This document shows positions 54,526 through 63,867 of a DNA stretch of 64,000 bases, piece after piece. Position 1 is the stretch's first letter; each line of letters starts with the position of its first letter. The translations under genes and the position numbers were made by a program. Location: the NCBI GenBank assembly GCA_016872645.1, contig VGZH01000013.1, forward strand, positions 1 to 64,000, given 5' to 3'. The notes below the pieces were generated by a model, which was given only the letters and a program-made list of their open reading frames with translations, was not told the origin of the DNA and did no database searches. The DNA is from Planctomycetota bacterium. Its GTDB lineage: Bacteria; Planctomycetota; Planctomycetia; Planctomycetales; Planctomycetaceae.

Positions 54526-56028
54526 CCCTTTCGATTCATTGCCGTCCTTACGTTGAGTGGATTGTGGTTGAACGCTGCCGCCGGTGCCGAACCAAGTCGT
54601 CCCAACATCGTTTTCATCCTGGCAGACGATCTCGGCTACGGTGAGATCGGCTGCTTTGGACAGACGAAAATCAAGACCCCTCATCTGGACAAACTCGCTG
54701 CCGAAGGGATGCGGTTGACGCAGCATTATTCCGGCAACGCGGTCTGTGCTCCGTCCCGCTGCGTGCTGATGACTGGCAAGCACCCGGGACACGCCTTCAT
54801 CCGCGACAACCGCAGCACTCCACCGGAGGGTCAGTATCCGATTCCAGCCGACACCGTCACGCTGCCGAAGTTGCTCGGCAAGGCGGGCTACATTTGCGGT
54901 GGCTTCGGCAAATGGGGACTCGGCGGACCGGGGTCGGAAGGTGAGCCGCTCAAGCAGGGAATGAATCGCTTCTTTGGATTCAACTGCCAGGGAGTCGCGC
55001 ACAACCACTATCCGACGCACCTGTGGGATGACGACAAGCAGGTGCGGCTGAACAACCCGGAGTTCTCCGCTCAGCAACCGCTGGCGAAGAATCTCGACCC
55101 GCGCGATCCTGCCAGTTATTCGCAGTTCATCGGCAAAGAGTTCGCTCAGGATCGGATCATGGAGCAGGCGTTGAAGTTCGTGCGCGACAATCGCGAGCGA
55201 CCATTCTTCCTGTACGTTCCCAGCACAATTCCACACGTCGCGATCCAAGTCCCCGACGATTCGCTGAACGAGTACCTCGGCCAATTCGAGGAAACGCCGT
55301 ACGTTGGCAACAAAGGCTACCTGCCACATCGTACTCCGCGAGCCGCGTTCGCCGCGATGATCTCTCGGCTGGATCGCGACGTGGGACGGATCGTCGCCCT
55401 GGTCCGCGATCTCGGTTTGGAGGAAAAGACGCTGTTCGTCTTCTCCTCGGACAACGGACCGCTCGATCACGCCTATCAAGGCTACGCCGGGACGGACGGC
55501 CGCTTCTTCAACTCTGCCGGCCCGCTGCGCGGCCAGAAAGGTTCGCTGTACGAAGGCGGCTTCCGTGTTCCGACGATCGCCCGTTGGAAAGGAAAGATCC
55601 CGGCCGGCACGACGAGCGATCGCGTCAGCGGGTTTGAAGACTGGCTGCCGACGCTGCTCGAAGTCGCCGGAGCAAAAGACTCGACACCGAAATTGATCGA
55701 CGGCATCAGTCTGTTGCCAACACTGCGTGGCGAATCACAGCCAGAGCGGCCATTTCTGTACCGCGAGTTCCCCTCCTACGGCGGCCAGCAGATCGTCCGC
55801 ATCGGCGACTGGAAGGGTGTCCGCCAGAATCTCAAGCCAAATGCCAAGAACAAAGCTCCGTCGCTGACGATTGAACTCTACAACTTGAAAGACGACATCG
55901 CCGAATCGAAAGACGTCGCGGCCGAGCATGCGGACATCATCGCGCAAATGGAAAAGCTGATGCGTGAACAACACGCGCCGTCCGCCGAGTTCCCGCTCCC
56001 GGCGCTCGACCGGCTGGTCGCGAAGTGA
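54523..56028 (+). CDS. Secreted type I sulfatase (formylglycine-dependent)
   Basis: 501 residues with signal peptide (core FIAVLTLSGLWLN, end GAEPS). Type I sulfatase features: calcium ligands in ADDLGYG (D35, D36), the maturation motif C75-A-P-S-R whose Cys becomes formylglycine, GKWGLGG, and SSDNGP. The formylglycine-generating enzyme must act on it; none is in the window. Length and motifs fit aryl or polysaccharide sulfatases, which are greatly expanded in planctomycetes and release sulfate from glycans. Substrate unknown. Confidence 0.95.
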   Translation: MPFRFIAVLTLSGLWLNAAAGAEPSRPNIVFILADDLGYGEIGCFGQTKIKTPHLDKLAAEGMRLTQHYSGNAVCAPSRCVLMTGKHPGHAFIRDNRSTPPEGQYPIPADTVTLPKLLGKAGYICGGFGKWGLGGPGSEGEPLKQGMNRFFGFNCQGVAHNHYPTHLWDDDKQVRLNNPEFSAQQPLAKNLDPRDPASYSQFIGKEFAQDRIMEQALKFVRDNRERPFFLYVPSTIPHVAIQVPDDSLNEYLGQFEETPYVGNKGYLPHRTPRAAFAAMISRLDRDVGRIVALVRDLGLEEKTLFVFSSDNGPLDHAYQGYAGTDGRFFNSAGPLRGQKGSLYEGGFRVPTIARWKGKIPAGTTSDRVSGFEDWLPTLLEVAGAKDSTPKLIDGISLLPTLRGESQPERPFLYREFPSYGGQQIVRIGDWKGVRQNLKPNAKNKAPSLTIELYNLKDDIAESKDVAAEHADIIAQMEKLMREQHAPSAEFPLPALDRLVAK

Positions 56029-56100
56029 GAGCCTCACGAATTCGAAACGCGAGCAATGGCTCACCCTTCGCAAACGCCGATTTTGTGCCGAGTGAACCGA

Positions 56101-56172
56101 TGGGTGGCAAGAGTCATCGAACGGCGTGGATAATTCACACGCCTTTCGCAAAGCCTCAGGGCGTGCCACCCA
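56101..56172. repeat. Nested inverted repeat downstream of the sulfatase
   Basis: TGGGTGGCA (56101-56109) pairs with TGCCACCCA (56164-56172); inside, GGCGTG (56133-56138) pairs with CACGCC (56148-56153). It sits between the convergent sulfatase and halogenase-like genes. No T tract follows, so it is more likely a REP-like element than a terminator. Confidence 0.5.
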
Positions 56173-56251
56173 ATGGCTTCATGGCCAGCGGTTCCAAGTT
56201 TGTCCGGAATTCAGACGTTTGCAGCATTTGGCTGAAGGCTGGCGAATTCAG

Positions 56252-57565
56252 CTACGGCCGGAGCCCCTCCGGCAGGAACAGTTCATTGTGCTTCATCGCC
56301 GCGACCTCCGAAGGTGTTCCCGAATCCCAGCTTTTTGGAGGCGTCTTCTCGTCCGAGTACAGCGACTCCATCGGCTCCCACACGACGTCGACTTTGTCTG
56401 TGAACAGGTCGCCGATCAGCAAGTCGGTCACTTTCCCTTTGAGTTGCGGATAGTTTTTCACGAAGTTGCCGAAGTTGAAGCCGTCGTAGTACTCGCAGAC
56501 CAGCCGCCGCATCCGGTCGATCCCTTGGTTGAGCAAGGGCGTCCACTTGCCGAGTTGAGCCGCTGAGGTGTCTGCGACTTGTAGCCCCTCCACGATCGCA
56601 TCCGCAGCCATTTCGCCCGACTTCAGCGCCAGCAACACGCCCGAAGAATACAACGGGTCGAGAAACCCGAATGCATCGCCGATCGCCACCCAACCGTCGC
56701 CAGCCCCTTGCGTCGCACGATACGAGTAATCCTTCGTCGCAAAATACCCCGAGATCCGCTTCGCTCCGGCGATTCGCCGTTGCACATCGGGACACTTCTC
56801 AACTTCCTCGTGATACGTCTGCTCGTGCGAGCCGCGTCCTTTGAAGAGGTAATCGAACGGGCCGACGACCCCCAGGCTCAGCCGATCGTCATGCAGCGGA
56901 ATGTTCCAAAACCAACCCTGTTTGTTCGGCGTCTGAATGACGATCGTCGCACCCTCATCACGGCCGGTGTCGCGATACGCTCCCTGCCAATAGGTCCAGA
57001 TCGCTCCCTTGTTGAGGACAGGATCCCAGACTCGCAATTTGAACTTGTTCTGCAACAGCCCGCTCTGTCCACTGGCATCGACGACAACTTTCGCCCGAAC
57101 TTCCCGTTGCGTTCCGTTGGACTCTTGAAGCTTCACGCCAACGGCTTGTTCTCCCTCAAAGATCACGTCGAGCACACGAACTCCTTCGTGGGCCTCGACG
57201 CCGTGCTCGCGGGCATTGTTGAGCATCATCAAATCGAATTCGCTGCGGACGACCTGCCAGGTCTGCGAGCACTCGTGCGGCTTGTTGTCCCAAAAATAGA
57301 ATGGAGCCGACAGCTTCCCCGCTGCATTGACGAACTGCACGCTGTGCTTGTGGACGAATTTGCTGGCCCGCATCTTCGGTAGCATGTTGAGCCGTTCGAG
57401 CACCCAATAGGTCTCCGGGATCAATGACTCGCCAATGTGAAATCGAGGAAACTTCTCACGTTCAAAGAGTTGAACGCGATAGCCCTTCTGAGCAATTAAA
57501 GTCGAAGCGGTCGAGCCAGCCGGCCCGCCGCCAATCACGATGACATCGGCTTCAGTCGCAAACAT
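56252..57565 (-). CDS. Flavin-dependent halogenase-like FAD monooxygenase
   Basis: 437 residues. FAD-binding GGGPAG at 12-17, a GESLIP block at 45-50 typical of the halogenase and geranylgeranyl-reductase superfamily, and W218-F-W220-N-I-P223, a full WxWxIP motif characteristic of flavin-dependent halogenases. Later GWVAIGDAFGFLDPLYSSGV binds FAD. The motif pair makes a halogenase likely, but related planctomycete proteins without known halogenation also carry it, so I keep halogenase-like. It lies 106 bases downstream of marR on the same strand, so it is probably controlled by that regulator. Confidence 0.85.
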   Translation of the reverse strand: MFATEADVIVIGGGPAGSTASTLIAQKGYRVQLFEREKFPRFHIGESLIPETYWVLERLNMLPKMRASKFVHKHSVQFVNAAGKLSAPFYFWDNKPHECSQTWQVVRSEFDLMMLNNAREHGVEAHEGVRVLDVIFEGEQAVGVKLQESNGTQREVRAKVVVDASGQSGLLQNKFKLRVWDPVLNKGAIWTYWQGAYRDTGRDEGATIVIQTPNKQGWFWNIPLHDDRLSLGVVGPFDYLFKGRGSHEQTYHEEVEKCPDVQRRIAGAKRISGYFATKDYSYRATQGAGDGWVAIGDAFGFLDPLYSSGVLLALKSGEMAADAIVEGLQVADTSAAQLGKWTPLLNQGIDRMRRLVCEYYDGFNFGNFVKNYPQLKGKVTDLLIGDLFTDKVDVVWEPMESLYSDEKTPPKSWDSGTPSEVAAMKHNELFLPEGLRP

Positions 57566-57671
57566 GATCTACTCCTCACTGGTGAAACGGGCGGCGTAAG
57601 CCTCTGGACGCTTGATTCGAACCGATTCATCTGGGGGCTGACGCCACCCAGTTCCCCAAAGTACATGCTGT

Positions 57672-58163
57672 TCACAGCCAACTACTCTCTTCTTCTTCGT
57701 GCGGGTCACGAGCCTCACGCAGTAAGGCACAAAGTTGCTTCAACTCCACCGCCATCATGTGCCCTAGTTGACGAGCGTGACATTCCTGCAACGGCCCTGC
57801 GATCTTCTCCAACAAAGACAGCCCTGCGTCGGTGATGCCGATACGCACGACCCGTCGGTTTTCGGCGGGGCGGTCGCGAACGATCAATCCCCGCTCCTCC
57901 AGCTTGTCCAACATCCGAGTAATGTCCGGCGCACGCGACACCAATCGCTCGGCCAATGTCAGCGTTGGCAACATCTCAGGCCGAGCGGCTCGGAGCAGTC
58001 GCAGCACGTTGTACTGCTGCGGCGTGAGTTGAAATTGCCCGAACAGCCCGTCTTCCTGAATTCGCAGCCGGTCGTAGGTCCGCCACAGATTCAGAAATAC
58101 TTCCTGTTCGAGCGAATCGAACCTCGTCGCATGGCGAGTCAACTTGGAACGCAGTGTAGGCAT
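57672..58163 (-). CDS. MarR-family transcriptional regulator
   Basis: 163 residues with the MarR winged helix: QLTPQQYNVLRLL, LTLAERLVSRAPDITRMLDKLEERGLIVRDRPAENRRVVRIGITDAG, and a C-terminal dimerisation helix. MarR proteins usually repress their own operon and respond to small ligands. A perfect 16-bp palindrome lies just upstream (58190-58205). The downstream gene is the halogenase-like enzyme. A role in sensing a phenolic or other aromatic compound would fit, but is not shown. Confidence 0.93.
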   Translation of the reverse strand: MPTLRSKLTRHATRFDSLEQEVFLNLWRTYDRLRIQEDGLFGQFQLTPQQYNVLRLLRAARPEMLPTLTLAERLVSRAPDITRMLDKLEERGLIVRDRPAENRRVVRIGITDAGLSLLEKIAGPLQECHARQLGHMMAVELKQLCALLREARDPHEEEESSWL

Positions 58164-58189
58164 GGTTTTAAAATAGCCAGTCAGACAAC

Positions 58190-58205
58190 AGTTGTCTAGA
58201 CAACT
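58190..58205. promoter_or_regulatory. Likely MarR operator
   Basis: AGTTGTCTAGACAACT is a perfect palindrome of 16 bases, 27-42 bases upstream of the marR start. MarR regulators commonly bind such sites in their own promoters. Confidence 0.75.
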
Positions 58206-58279
58206 ATTATCGGCGGAACTCCCATCCTTTGACCACTGACTTGATGGCGAATCGACCTCGATCGAAAAACAATGCCATC

Positions 58280-58870
58280 ATGAGTCCTGCCATCGTTTCG
58301 ACCCAGTTCGAGAGTCTGCTCGCCGCGGCAACCGACGATGGCATCTCCCTGCTGGAATAGGCCGCGGACGCATAAGTCTCCCGCAACTTCGCGGCGATGC
58401 GTCGTCAGTACGCGGCCTTAATTGTGCCGGGACAACATCAGTGGCTCAGCCGACTGGTTGACCAAGTGGCCCTGTACTTTGAAGGCCATCTGGCAGTGTT
58501 CACGGTTCCAACCGCTCCGCGAGGGACTCCGTTTTGAGAGCGTTTTGGCAAGAAATTCGGCGCATCCCGCATGGCAAGACGACCAACTACGAAGAATTCG
58601 CGGCCCGCATCGGCCAGGCCACCGCCGTCCGGGCTGTCGCCAACGTGAACGATCAAAATCGAGTCAACATCTTGATTCCGTGTCATCGCGTCATCGGCAA
58701 GAGCGGAAGCCTGACCGCATACAGGTGGCGACCTGTCGTGCAAGCAGCGGTTGCGGGAGCATGAGCGGGACCTCTTGCTGCCACCTCAACGAATCACAAC
58801 TCCTGAATTGGCAAGCCAATTGCGGAGCCCGATCGACGAACCATTGCGACGCGAGACCGCAGGCTGTTAG
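58280..58870 (+). pseudogene. Decayed O6-alkylguanine-DNA alkyltransferase (Ogt/Ada C-terminal type)
   Basis: In one frame from ATG 58280 the sequence reads like the N-terminal part of Ogt/Ada (LLAAATDDGISLLE), but is broken by TAG at 58358 and TAA at 58373, continues with LIVPGQHQWLSRLVDQVALYFEGHLAVFTVP and RGTPF, then meets TGA at 58535. A shift in the T run at 58543-58546 moves the frame, which then gives FWQEIRRIPHGKTTNYEEFAARIG, AVRAV and the catalytic IPCHRVIG. Near 58720 a second shift returns to the first frame (TGGDLSCKQRLREHE) and a stop at 58868-58870. Three stops and two shifts mean a pseudogene, though the CHR site is still readable. The short intact piece is 58534-58764. Confidence 0.85.
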
Positions 58871-58954
58871 CGTTTTATCGCTCACGCGGAGTTCGGCCGA
58901 GTCCTTTGTATCGTGAGTCGCTTAAACAGACTTGACCGGTCGTGGTGGAATTCC

Positions 58955-61060
58955 ATGTCCGACAATTCAAGTGGTGCGAACGAATCGCACTCGCTGGCCG
59001 CACAGGCGAAGTCGTCCACGTTGAACGGCGACGCTGCTCTCGCTCAGAACTCGGCAACGGCAACTCAAAGGGCTCCTCAATCGGGATCACCTTCTGGACC
59101 GGAAACGAACTCTGGGTCTGCTTGTGAACCGGGTGATTCGCATGGACACCAGAGTTTCTGGGTCTGGGTGCTCTGCCTGACCGGCGTGGATTATTTCAGC
59201 ACGCTGGGGTATCAGCCGTCGATCGCGTTTGAGGCGGCCGGGCGGTTGTCTCCATTAGCGACGTTGTTGCTGGTGCTGGTGACGCTGTTTGGAGCGTTGC
59301 CGGTGTACTGCTATGTCGCCGGGCGATCGTTTCATGGACAGGGCTCGATCGCGATGCTCGAAAAGCTGGTGCGTGGCTGGACCGGCAAGTTCCTGGTGCT
59401 AGGACTGCTGGGCTTCGCGATGACCGACTACGTCATCACCAAGACGCTGTCATCGGCCGACGCGGCCGAGCATCTGATCCACAACCCGATTTGGGAAAGC
59501 CATGCGCCGGAGTGGCTGCAAGGCCAAGTGTTGCTGACGATGTTCCTGCTGGTCGGCCTGGGAGCCATGTTCCTCAAAGGATTCCGCGAAGTGATCGGGA
59601 TTGCGGTCGTGCTGGTCGCGTTTTATCTGACGATCAATGCGGTGGTGATTGGCTGCGGCTTGTGGACGCTCGCGACACATCCCGAAGCGATCTCCGATTG
59701 GTGGAGCAAAGTGCTGGCTGGCGGCGATGCCTGGATGCTGGCCGACGCACCGGCGCAAGGATCGGGGTTGGGGGCGGTCGCGCTGGTTTGCTTCCTGTGC
59801 TTTCCAAAGCTGGCGTTGGGGCTGAGCGGGTTCGAGACCGGTGTCATCGTGATGCCGTTGATTCGCGGCGACGCGACGGACACGTTTGAGCAACCCGACG
59901 GTCGCATTCGGAACGCTCGCAAGCTGCTGATCTCGGCGGCGGTGATCATGTCGGTGTATTTGCTCGGTTCGTCGATGGTCGTCGCGACGCTCATCCCGGC
60001 CGAGGAGTTGCAGTCGGGGGGTGCAGCGGCGAATCGCGCGTTGGCTTATCTCGCGCATGGCGAAGGCCCGATGCCGCTCGGTCCGATGTTTGGCGATGTC
60101 TTTGGCACGATCTACGACATCAGCACCGTGCTGATCCTGTGGTTCGCCGGCGCGAGTGCGATGTCGGGTCTTCTGAATCTGGTGCCGCGTTACCTGCCGC
60201 GATACGGCATGGCTCCCGAGTGGGCGACGCGGATACGTGGGCTGGTCGTGCTGTTCACGTTCGTCAATGTGCTCGTCACCGTGATCTTTCAGGCGGACGT
60301 GCAAGCTCAAGGTGGAGCCTATGCAACAGGCGTGATGGTGCTGATTTGCAGTGACTGCGTGGCCACGATCATCGACAAGTACCGCCGACGCAGCGGCTCC
60401 ACTGGAAGTCGCATCGCGTGGACCAACGTCGGGATCGCACTGACGTTCTTCTACGTCACGACGATGGTAATTTGGAAGAAGCCGGAAGGGATCGTGATCG
60501 CCAGTTGCTTCATCGCGACCGTCTTCGGCTCATCGCTGATCTCGCGCTGGCTGCGCAGCACGGAACTACGATTTGTGAAATTCCAATTCGTCAACCACGA
60601 GTCGCACTTCCTGTGGGACGCACTGCGGCATCTGGAATTCCCGGTGCTGGTCCCGCATCGCAGCGGTGCCGATCGGACGCTCGCCCAGAAAGAGGAGCAA
60701 ATTCGACGCGAGCATCATCTCGACCCGAATATGCCGATCGTGTTCGTCGAAGCGACTCTCGGCGATGTCAGCGAGTTCTATCAATCACCGGTCATCGAAG
60801 TCACCGAAGAGGGCGGCCGCTTCATCATCCGCGTGACCAAGTGCGCCTCGATTGCTCACACACTGGCATCGATCGCGCTGGAACTTTCGAAATCCGGCAG
60901 ACCGCCAGAACTGCACTTTGGATGGTCGGACGAGAATCCGCTGGCGATGAACCTGGGCTTCGTGCTGTTCGGCGAAGGCAACATCCCATGGATGGTCCGC
61001 GAACTGATCATCAAAGTCCAACCTGACCCTGCCCGCCAACCGCGAGTGATCATCGGCTGA
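58955..61060 (+). CDS. APC-superfamily transporter with C-terminal soluble domain
   Basis: About 701 residues from ATG 58955; GTG 58913 is possible. A polar Ser/Ala-rich N-terminus of about 60 residues is followed by 11-12 membrane segments with GVDYFSTLGYQPSIAFEAAG, LPVYCYVAGRSFHGQGSIAMLEKL and GLSGFETGVIVMPLI, a pattern I know from APC-type amino-acid/potassium permease families. The last 150 residues are a soluble alpha/beta domain (HHLDPNMPIVFVEATLGDVSEFY). Substrate not predictable; the KimA/KUP branch is one possibility. No partner genes are next to it. Confidence 0.8.
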   Translation: MSDNSSGANESHSLAAQAKSSTLNGDAALAQNSATATQRAPQSGSPSGPETNSGSACEPGDSHGHQSFWVWVLCLTGVDYFSTLGYQPSIAFEAAGRLSPLATLLLVLVTLFGALPVYCYVAGRSFHGQGSIAMLEKLVRGWTGKFLVLGLLGFAMTDYVITKTLSSADAAEHLIHNPIWESHAPEWLQGQVLLTMFLLVGLGAMFLKGFREVIGIAVVLVAFYLTINAVVIGCGLWTLATHPEAISDWWSKVLAGGDAWMLADAPAQGSGLGAVALVCFLCFPKLALGLSGFETGVIVMPLIRGDATDTFEQPDGRIRNARKLLISAAVIMSVYLLGSSMVVATLIPAEELQSGGAAANRALAYLAHGEGPMPLGPMFGDVFGTIYDISTVLILWFAGASAMSGLLNLVPRYLPRYGMAPEWATRIRGLVVLFTFVNVLVTVIFQADVQAQGGAYATGVMVLICSDCVATIIDKYRRRSGSTGSRIAWTNVGIALTFFYVTTMVIWKKPEGIVIASCFIATVFGSSLISRWLRSTELRFVKFQFVNHESHFLWDALRHLEFPVLVPHRSGADRTLAQKEEQIRREHHLDPNMPIVFVEATLGDVSEFYQSPVIEVTEEGGRFIIRVTKCASIAHTLASIALELSKSGRPPELHFGWSDENPLAMNLGFVLFGEGNIPWMVRELIIKVQPDPARQPRVIIG

Positions 61061-61097
61061 CAGAAACGGACTGCCCGCGACGGGTGCGTGCACACCT

Positions 61098-61937
61098 CTA
61101 GGGTTGTGATTTCGCAGGCAGCGTGATGTCGAGATAGCTCATTGCGTACTCGCCAACCGCGTTCGCCAATGTTAGCGCAGTCTTCTCGCGAGCCATCTTC
61201 TCACGATAGTCCGCTCCAAATTCCAGTTGCATCGCGTCGATGCCGAAACCACGATGGCTGCCGTAGGTCTGCACGATGTAGCCGCCCCGAAAGTTGGCTT
61301 GTTCAGTGCCGTCGAACGGATCGGGATGCACCTTCCATCCGTGTGACTTCAATCGACCAAACAAGCTCTTCTCGCCGACATGCGCTGCTTCGCCAAAGCG
61401 TTCACGTAAGAGCGTCACCGTTTTTCCGTTCTGAGATCCGCGAAACACCGAGTCCTTCGCCACTCCTTGTCCGTGAATATCAAGCAGCAGTCCCTTGTGA
61501 AACTTCTGTTGCACCTCACGGCACGAATCGCGCAGAGCCGCATGATACGCTTCATAAACTGGCTTCGCGTCGGCATCCTCGTAGGCGATCTCCGGCGGAC
61601 GATTCGGATCGAGATACTTGCGATGCGACCGGGCGATCACGAAATATGGCCTCTTGCCGAAACGATTCTCGATCGCCGTCGCGACTTGCTGAGTCAACTC
61701 TTCGGTACCAGTGTCGCGGTTGACGACAAACCCGCTGCCTCCGGTCGGCAAACCTTCGCCCTTGCGGACATCGACGTTGGGGACATCGAGCTTGCCGCCG
61801 TGCGGAGCCGACAAGATGATCGGCAACTCGCCTTTCTGAGTTTGCACGAATCGCGCAGGCTCTTCGCTGCGCGCCACCGTCGCGAGTGAATTGACCAACA
61901 CCAAAAACAGCAACTGACGAACGAAGTGGAATCGCAT
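61098..61937 (-). CDS. Secreted N-formylglutamate amidohydrolase-like protein
   Basis: 279 residues with a signal peptide (core LLFLVLVNSLATV, end ARSEEP). The body has SAPHGG near the start, RSHRKYLDPNRPPE, LLLDIHGQG and a late MQLEFGADYR, the pattern of the N-formylglutamate amidohydrolase (FGase) family of zinc carboxypeptidase-like folds. Candidate metal ligands are the His of SAPHGG and the His of DIHGQG. It is exported, which is unlike the cytoplasmic histidine-degrading enzyme, so it may act on a secreted amide or peptide. It is 45 bases downstream of the gamma-glutamyltransferase gene. Confidence 0.8.
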   Translation of the reverse strand: MRFHFVRQLLFLVLVNSLATVARSEEPARFVQTQKGELPIILSAPHGGKLDVPNVDVRKGEGLPTGGSGFVVNRDTGTEELTQQVATAIENRFGKRPYFVIARSHRKYLDPNRPPEIAYEDADAKPVYEAYHAALRDSCREVQQKFHKGLLLDIHGQGVAKDSVFRGSQNGKTVTLLRERFGEAAHVGEKSLFGRLKSHGWKVHPDPFDGTEQANFRGGYIVQTYGSHRGFGIDAMQLEFGADYREKMAREKTALTLANAVGEYAMSYLDITLPAKSQP

Positions 61938-61982
61938 GTTGACCTTTCAGGGCAATCAACGCTGTCTCCAAGATCGCTCGGA

Positions 61983-63623
61983 TTAGCGCATCGCCGGCCG
62001 CCAGACCCCCGCTTCTCGAACGACAGCGCTAAGCGTTGCACTGCCTCCCGGCTTGACGCGGTAACCGAGCTTGGCCAGTTCTGACGTTTCGCTCTCTGGC
62101 CACGACTTCTCGAATTCCAGTGTGTCGTCCCCCTCAGTGTGGCAGCGAGGTGCGGCAATTGCAGTCTCAAACCGCTGCCCGCGCACGACAAACTCCGTGA
62201 GCAACTCGAACATGGCATTCGGAATTTTACGGCCGCCGCGACCGCCCGCTGCCAACACCGGATGACCTCCTCGCGTGACGATTGTCGGTACCATGTTGTG
62301 CAATGGACGCTTGTTGGGACCTGGAGCATTCGGATGTTCGGGATGTGGATCGAAGCGTGACAGCCCGTGCCCCAAGGTGAGACCTAGCCCATCCACAGTC
62401 ACTCGTGCCCCGAAGCTGTTTCCGTGCGTCAGCGTCAATGCGGCGAGGTTGCCGTACTTGTCCGCCGCGCTGAGGTGAATCGTTCCGCTGTGATCGCGCC
62501 GCAGGATCGAATGGCTCAGATGCTTGCCATCTCGAACCGCAGTCGCAATGCGGGAGGCGGATTCCCGAGCGTATTCCGCGGAAAGCAATTTCGTCTGCGG
62601 CACACTCGCGGATTGGGGATCGCCCAGCAGTGTCAGCCGATCTCGCCATGCCAGCCGCAAGGCTTCAATGCGGGCCTGTGTCCGGGGCAACCCCGGAGTC
62701 AGCATGTCCCAGTTCATCGCCTGCAAAGTTGCGAGCGCCTGCAACACGGTCAATCCACCAGCTGTCAGCGGTGCGGTGTGAATCGTCTGCTCGTGCCATT
62801 GCAAGCTGAGCGGTTCCACCAGGCGTGCTTGATACGCCGCCAAATCGGACACCGTCACAAGGCCATTGTGCTTCTGGAACTCGGCGGCAATGCACTGAGC
62901 GACATCACCTCGATAGAACGCCTCGACGGAGTTTGCCTTGGCCAACGATTCGAGCATCTCCGCCAGTTCAGGGTTCCGAAATTTTTCACCCGCCGCGAGC
63001 GGTTGACCGTCGCGGAAATACAACTTGCGAGAGCCGAGATCACTCTCGAATTGCTTCGCGGCACCGCGGATCGTCGCTGCGAGGCTGGCCGGCCAAGGAA
63101 AGCCTTCGCGCGTGATGGCAATCGCCGGTTGAACTAGTTCACAAAATGAGCGTGTGCCAAAACTGTTGAGAACCAATTGCAACCCGGCCAGGATGCCGGG
63201 CACTCCTGTCGCCAGCCAGCCGAATTCGTTGACGCGCCCCGGCACCTGCCCTCTGGCATCGGGCTGGAAAGAGTCAGCACGCATCGCCGCTGGAGCAACG
63301 GTGTTTGCATCCAGAGCAACGATCCGTTTCCCTCCTTCGACCGCAAATATCCCTGCCGCGCCATATCCGCCGATCCCCGTCTGATGCGGTGCCGCGACAG
63401 CCGCCGCCAATGCCGCCGCGACAATTGCATCGACCGCGTTCCCGCCATCCCCCAGAATACGACTTCCGACTTTTTCAGCGGTCGGCTCACCGATCACACA
63501 GCCTTCCGGGGATTGCTCCCGTTGAGCAGCGATCAATCCGCGCGAGGCCCACGAAGCGGACAGGATCGCAACGGTCGAATGGTGCAACATGGTCCGACGA
63601 TTGATAAATCGGCCGCGACGCAT
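61983..63623 (-). CDS. Gamma-glutamyltransferase (exported)
   Basis: 546 residues from ATG 63623 (AAGGA about nine bases upstream; the frame is open far beyond). An RR-containing signal region near the N-terminus (NRRTMLHHS) suggests Tat export. Family motifs: GGNAVDAIVAAALAA, GIGGYGAAGIF, and the autoprocessing nucleophile Thr381 in HSGTIHLSA, followed by DKYGNLAALT, then GRGGRKIPNAMFELL. The precursor is cut before Thr to give two subunits that transfer or hydrolyse gamma-glutamyl groups, for example from glutathione. It forms a likely pair with the downstream amidohydrolase-like gene. Confidence 0.9.
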   Translation of the reverse strand: MRRGRFINRRTMLHHSTVAILSASWASRGLIAAQREQSPEGCVIGEPTAEKVGSRILGDGGNAVDAIVAAALAAAVAAPHQTGIGGYGAAGIFAVEGGKRIVALDANTVAPAAMRADSFQPDARGQVPGRVNEFGWLATGVPGILAGLQLVLNSFGTRSFCELVQPAIAITREGFPWPASLAATIRGAAKQFESDLGSRKLYFRDGQPLAAGEKFRNPELAEMLESLAKANSVEAFYRGDVAQCIAAEFQKHNGLVTVSDLAAYQARLVEPLSLQWHEQTIHTAPLTAGGLTVLQALATLQAMNWDMLTPGLPRTQARIEALRLAWRDRLTLLGDPQSASVPQTKLLSAEYARESASRIATAVRDGKHLSHSILRRDHSGTIHLSAADKYGNLAALTLTHGNSFGARVTVDGLGLTLGHGLSRFDPHPEHPNAPGPNKRPLHNMVPTIVTRGGHPVLAAGGRGGRKIPNAMFELLTEFVVRGQRFETAIAAPRCHTEGDDTLEFEKSWPESETSELAKLGYRVKPGGSATLSAVVREAGVWRPAMR

Positions 63624-63867
63624 GATGCCATTCCTTTCGCGATTCGTGCATGCACCTGTGGCGAACCAAATCAGGCTGGTTCCGAGGATCAACGCAGAAT
63701 AGGCTAACGTTCCCGCGTCGGATGTACGACCACCTCGGACTCGCTCAAGCGACACTCTCGGCTGGCTTCCGTCCTCCCGTCGATCCGCTACGATCTGCCT
63801 CGCGAGACGCTCGCGAATTGAGTGCTTGTTACCCCCGCCTTCCCGCCTTTTGCCGCACGAGGATGCC

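Noticed and set aside
56101-56172. Inverted repeat as transcription terminator
   Set aside because: Stem arms are far apart and no T tract follows on either strand.
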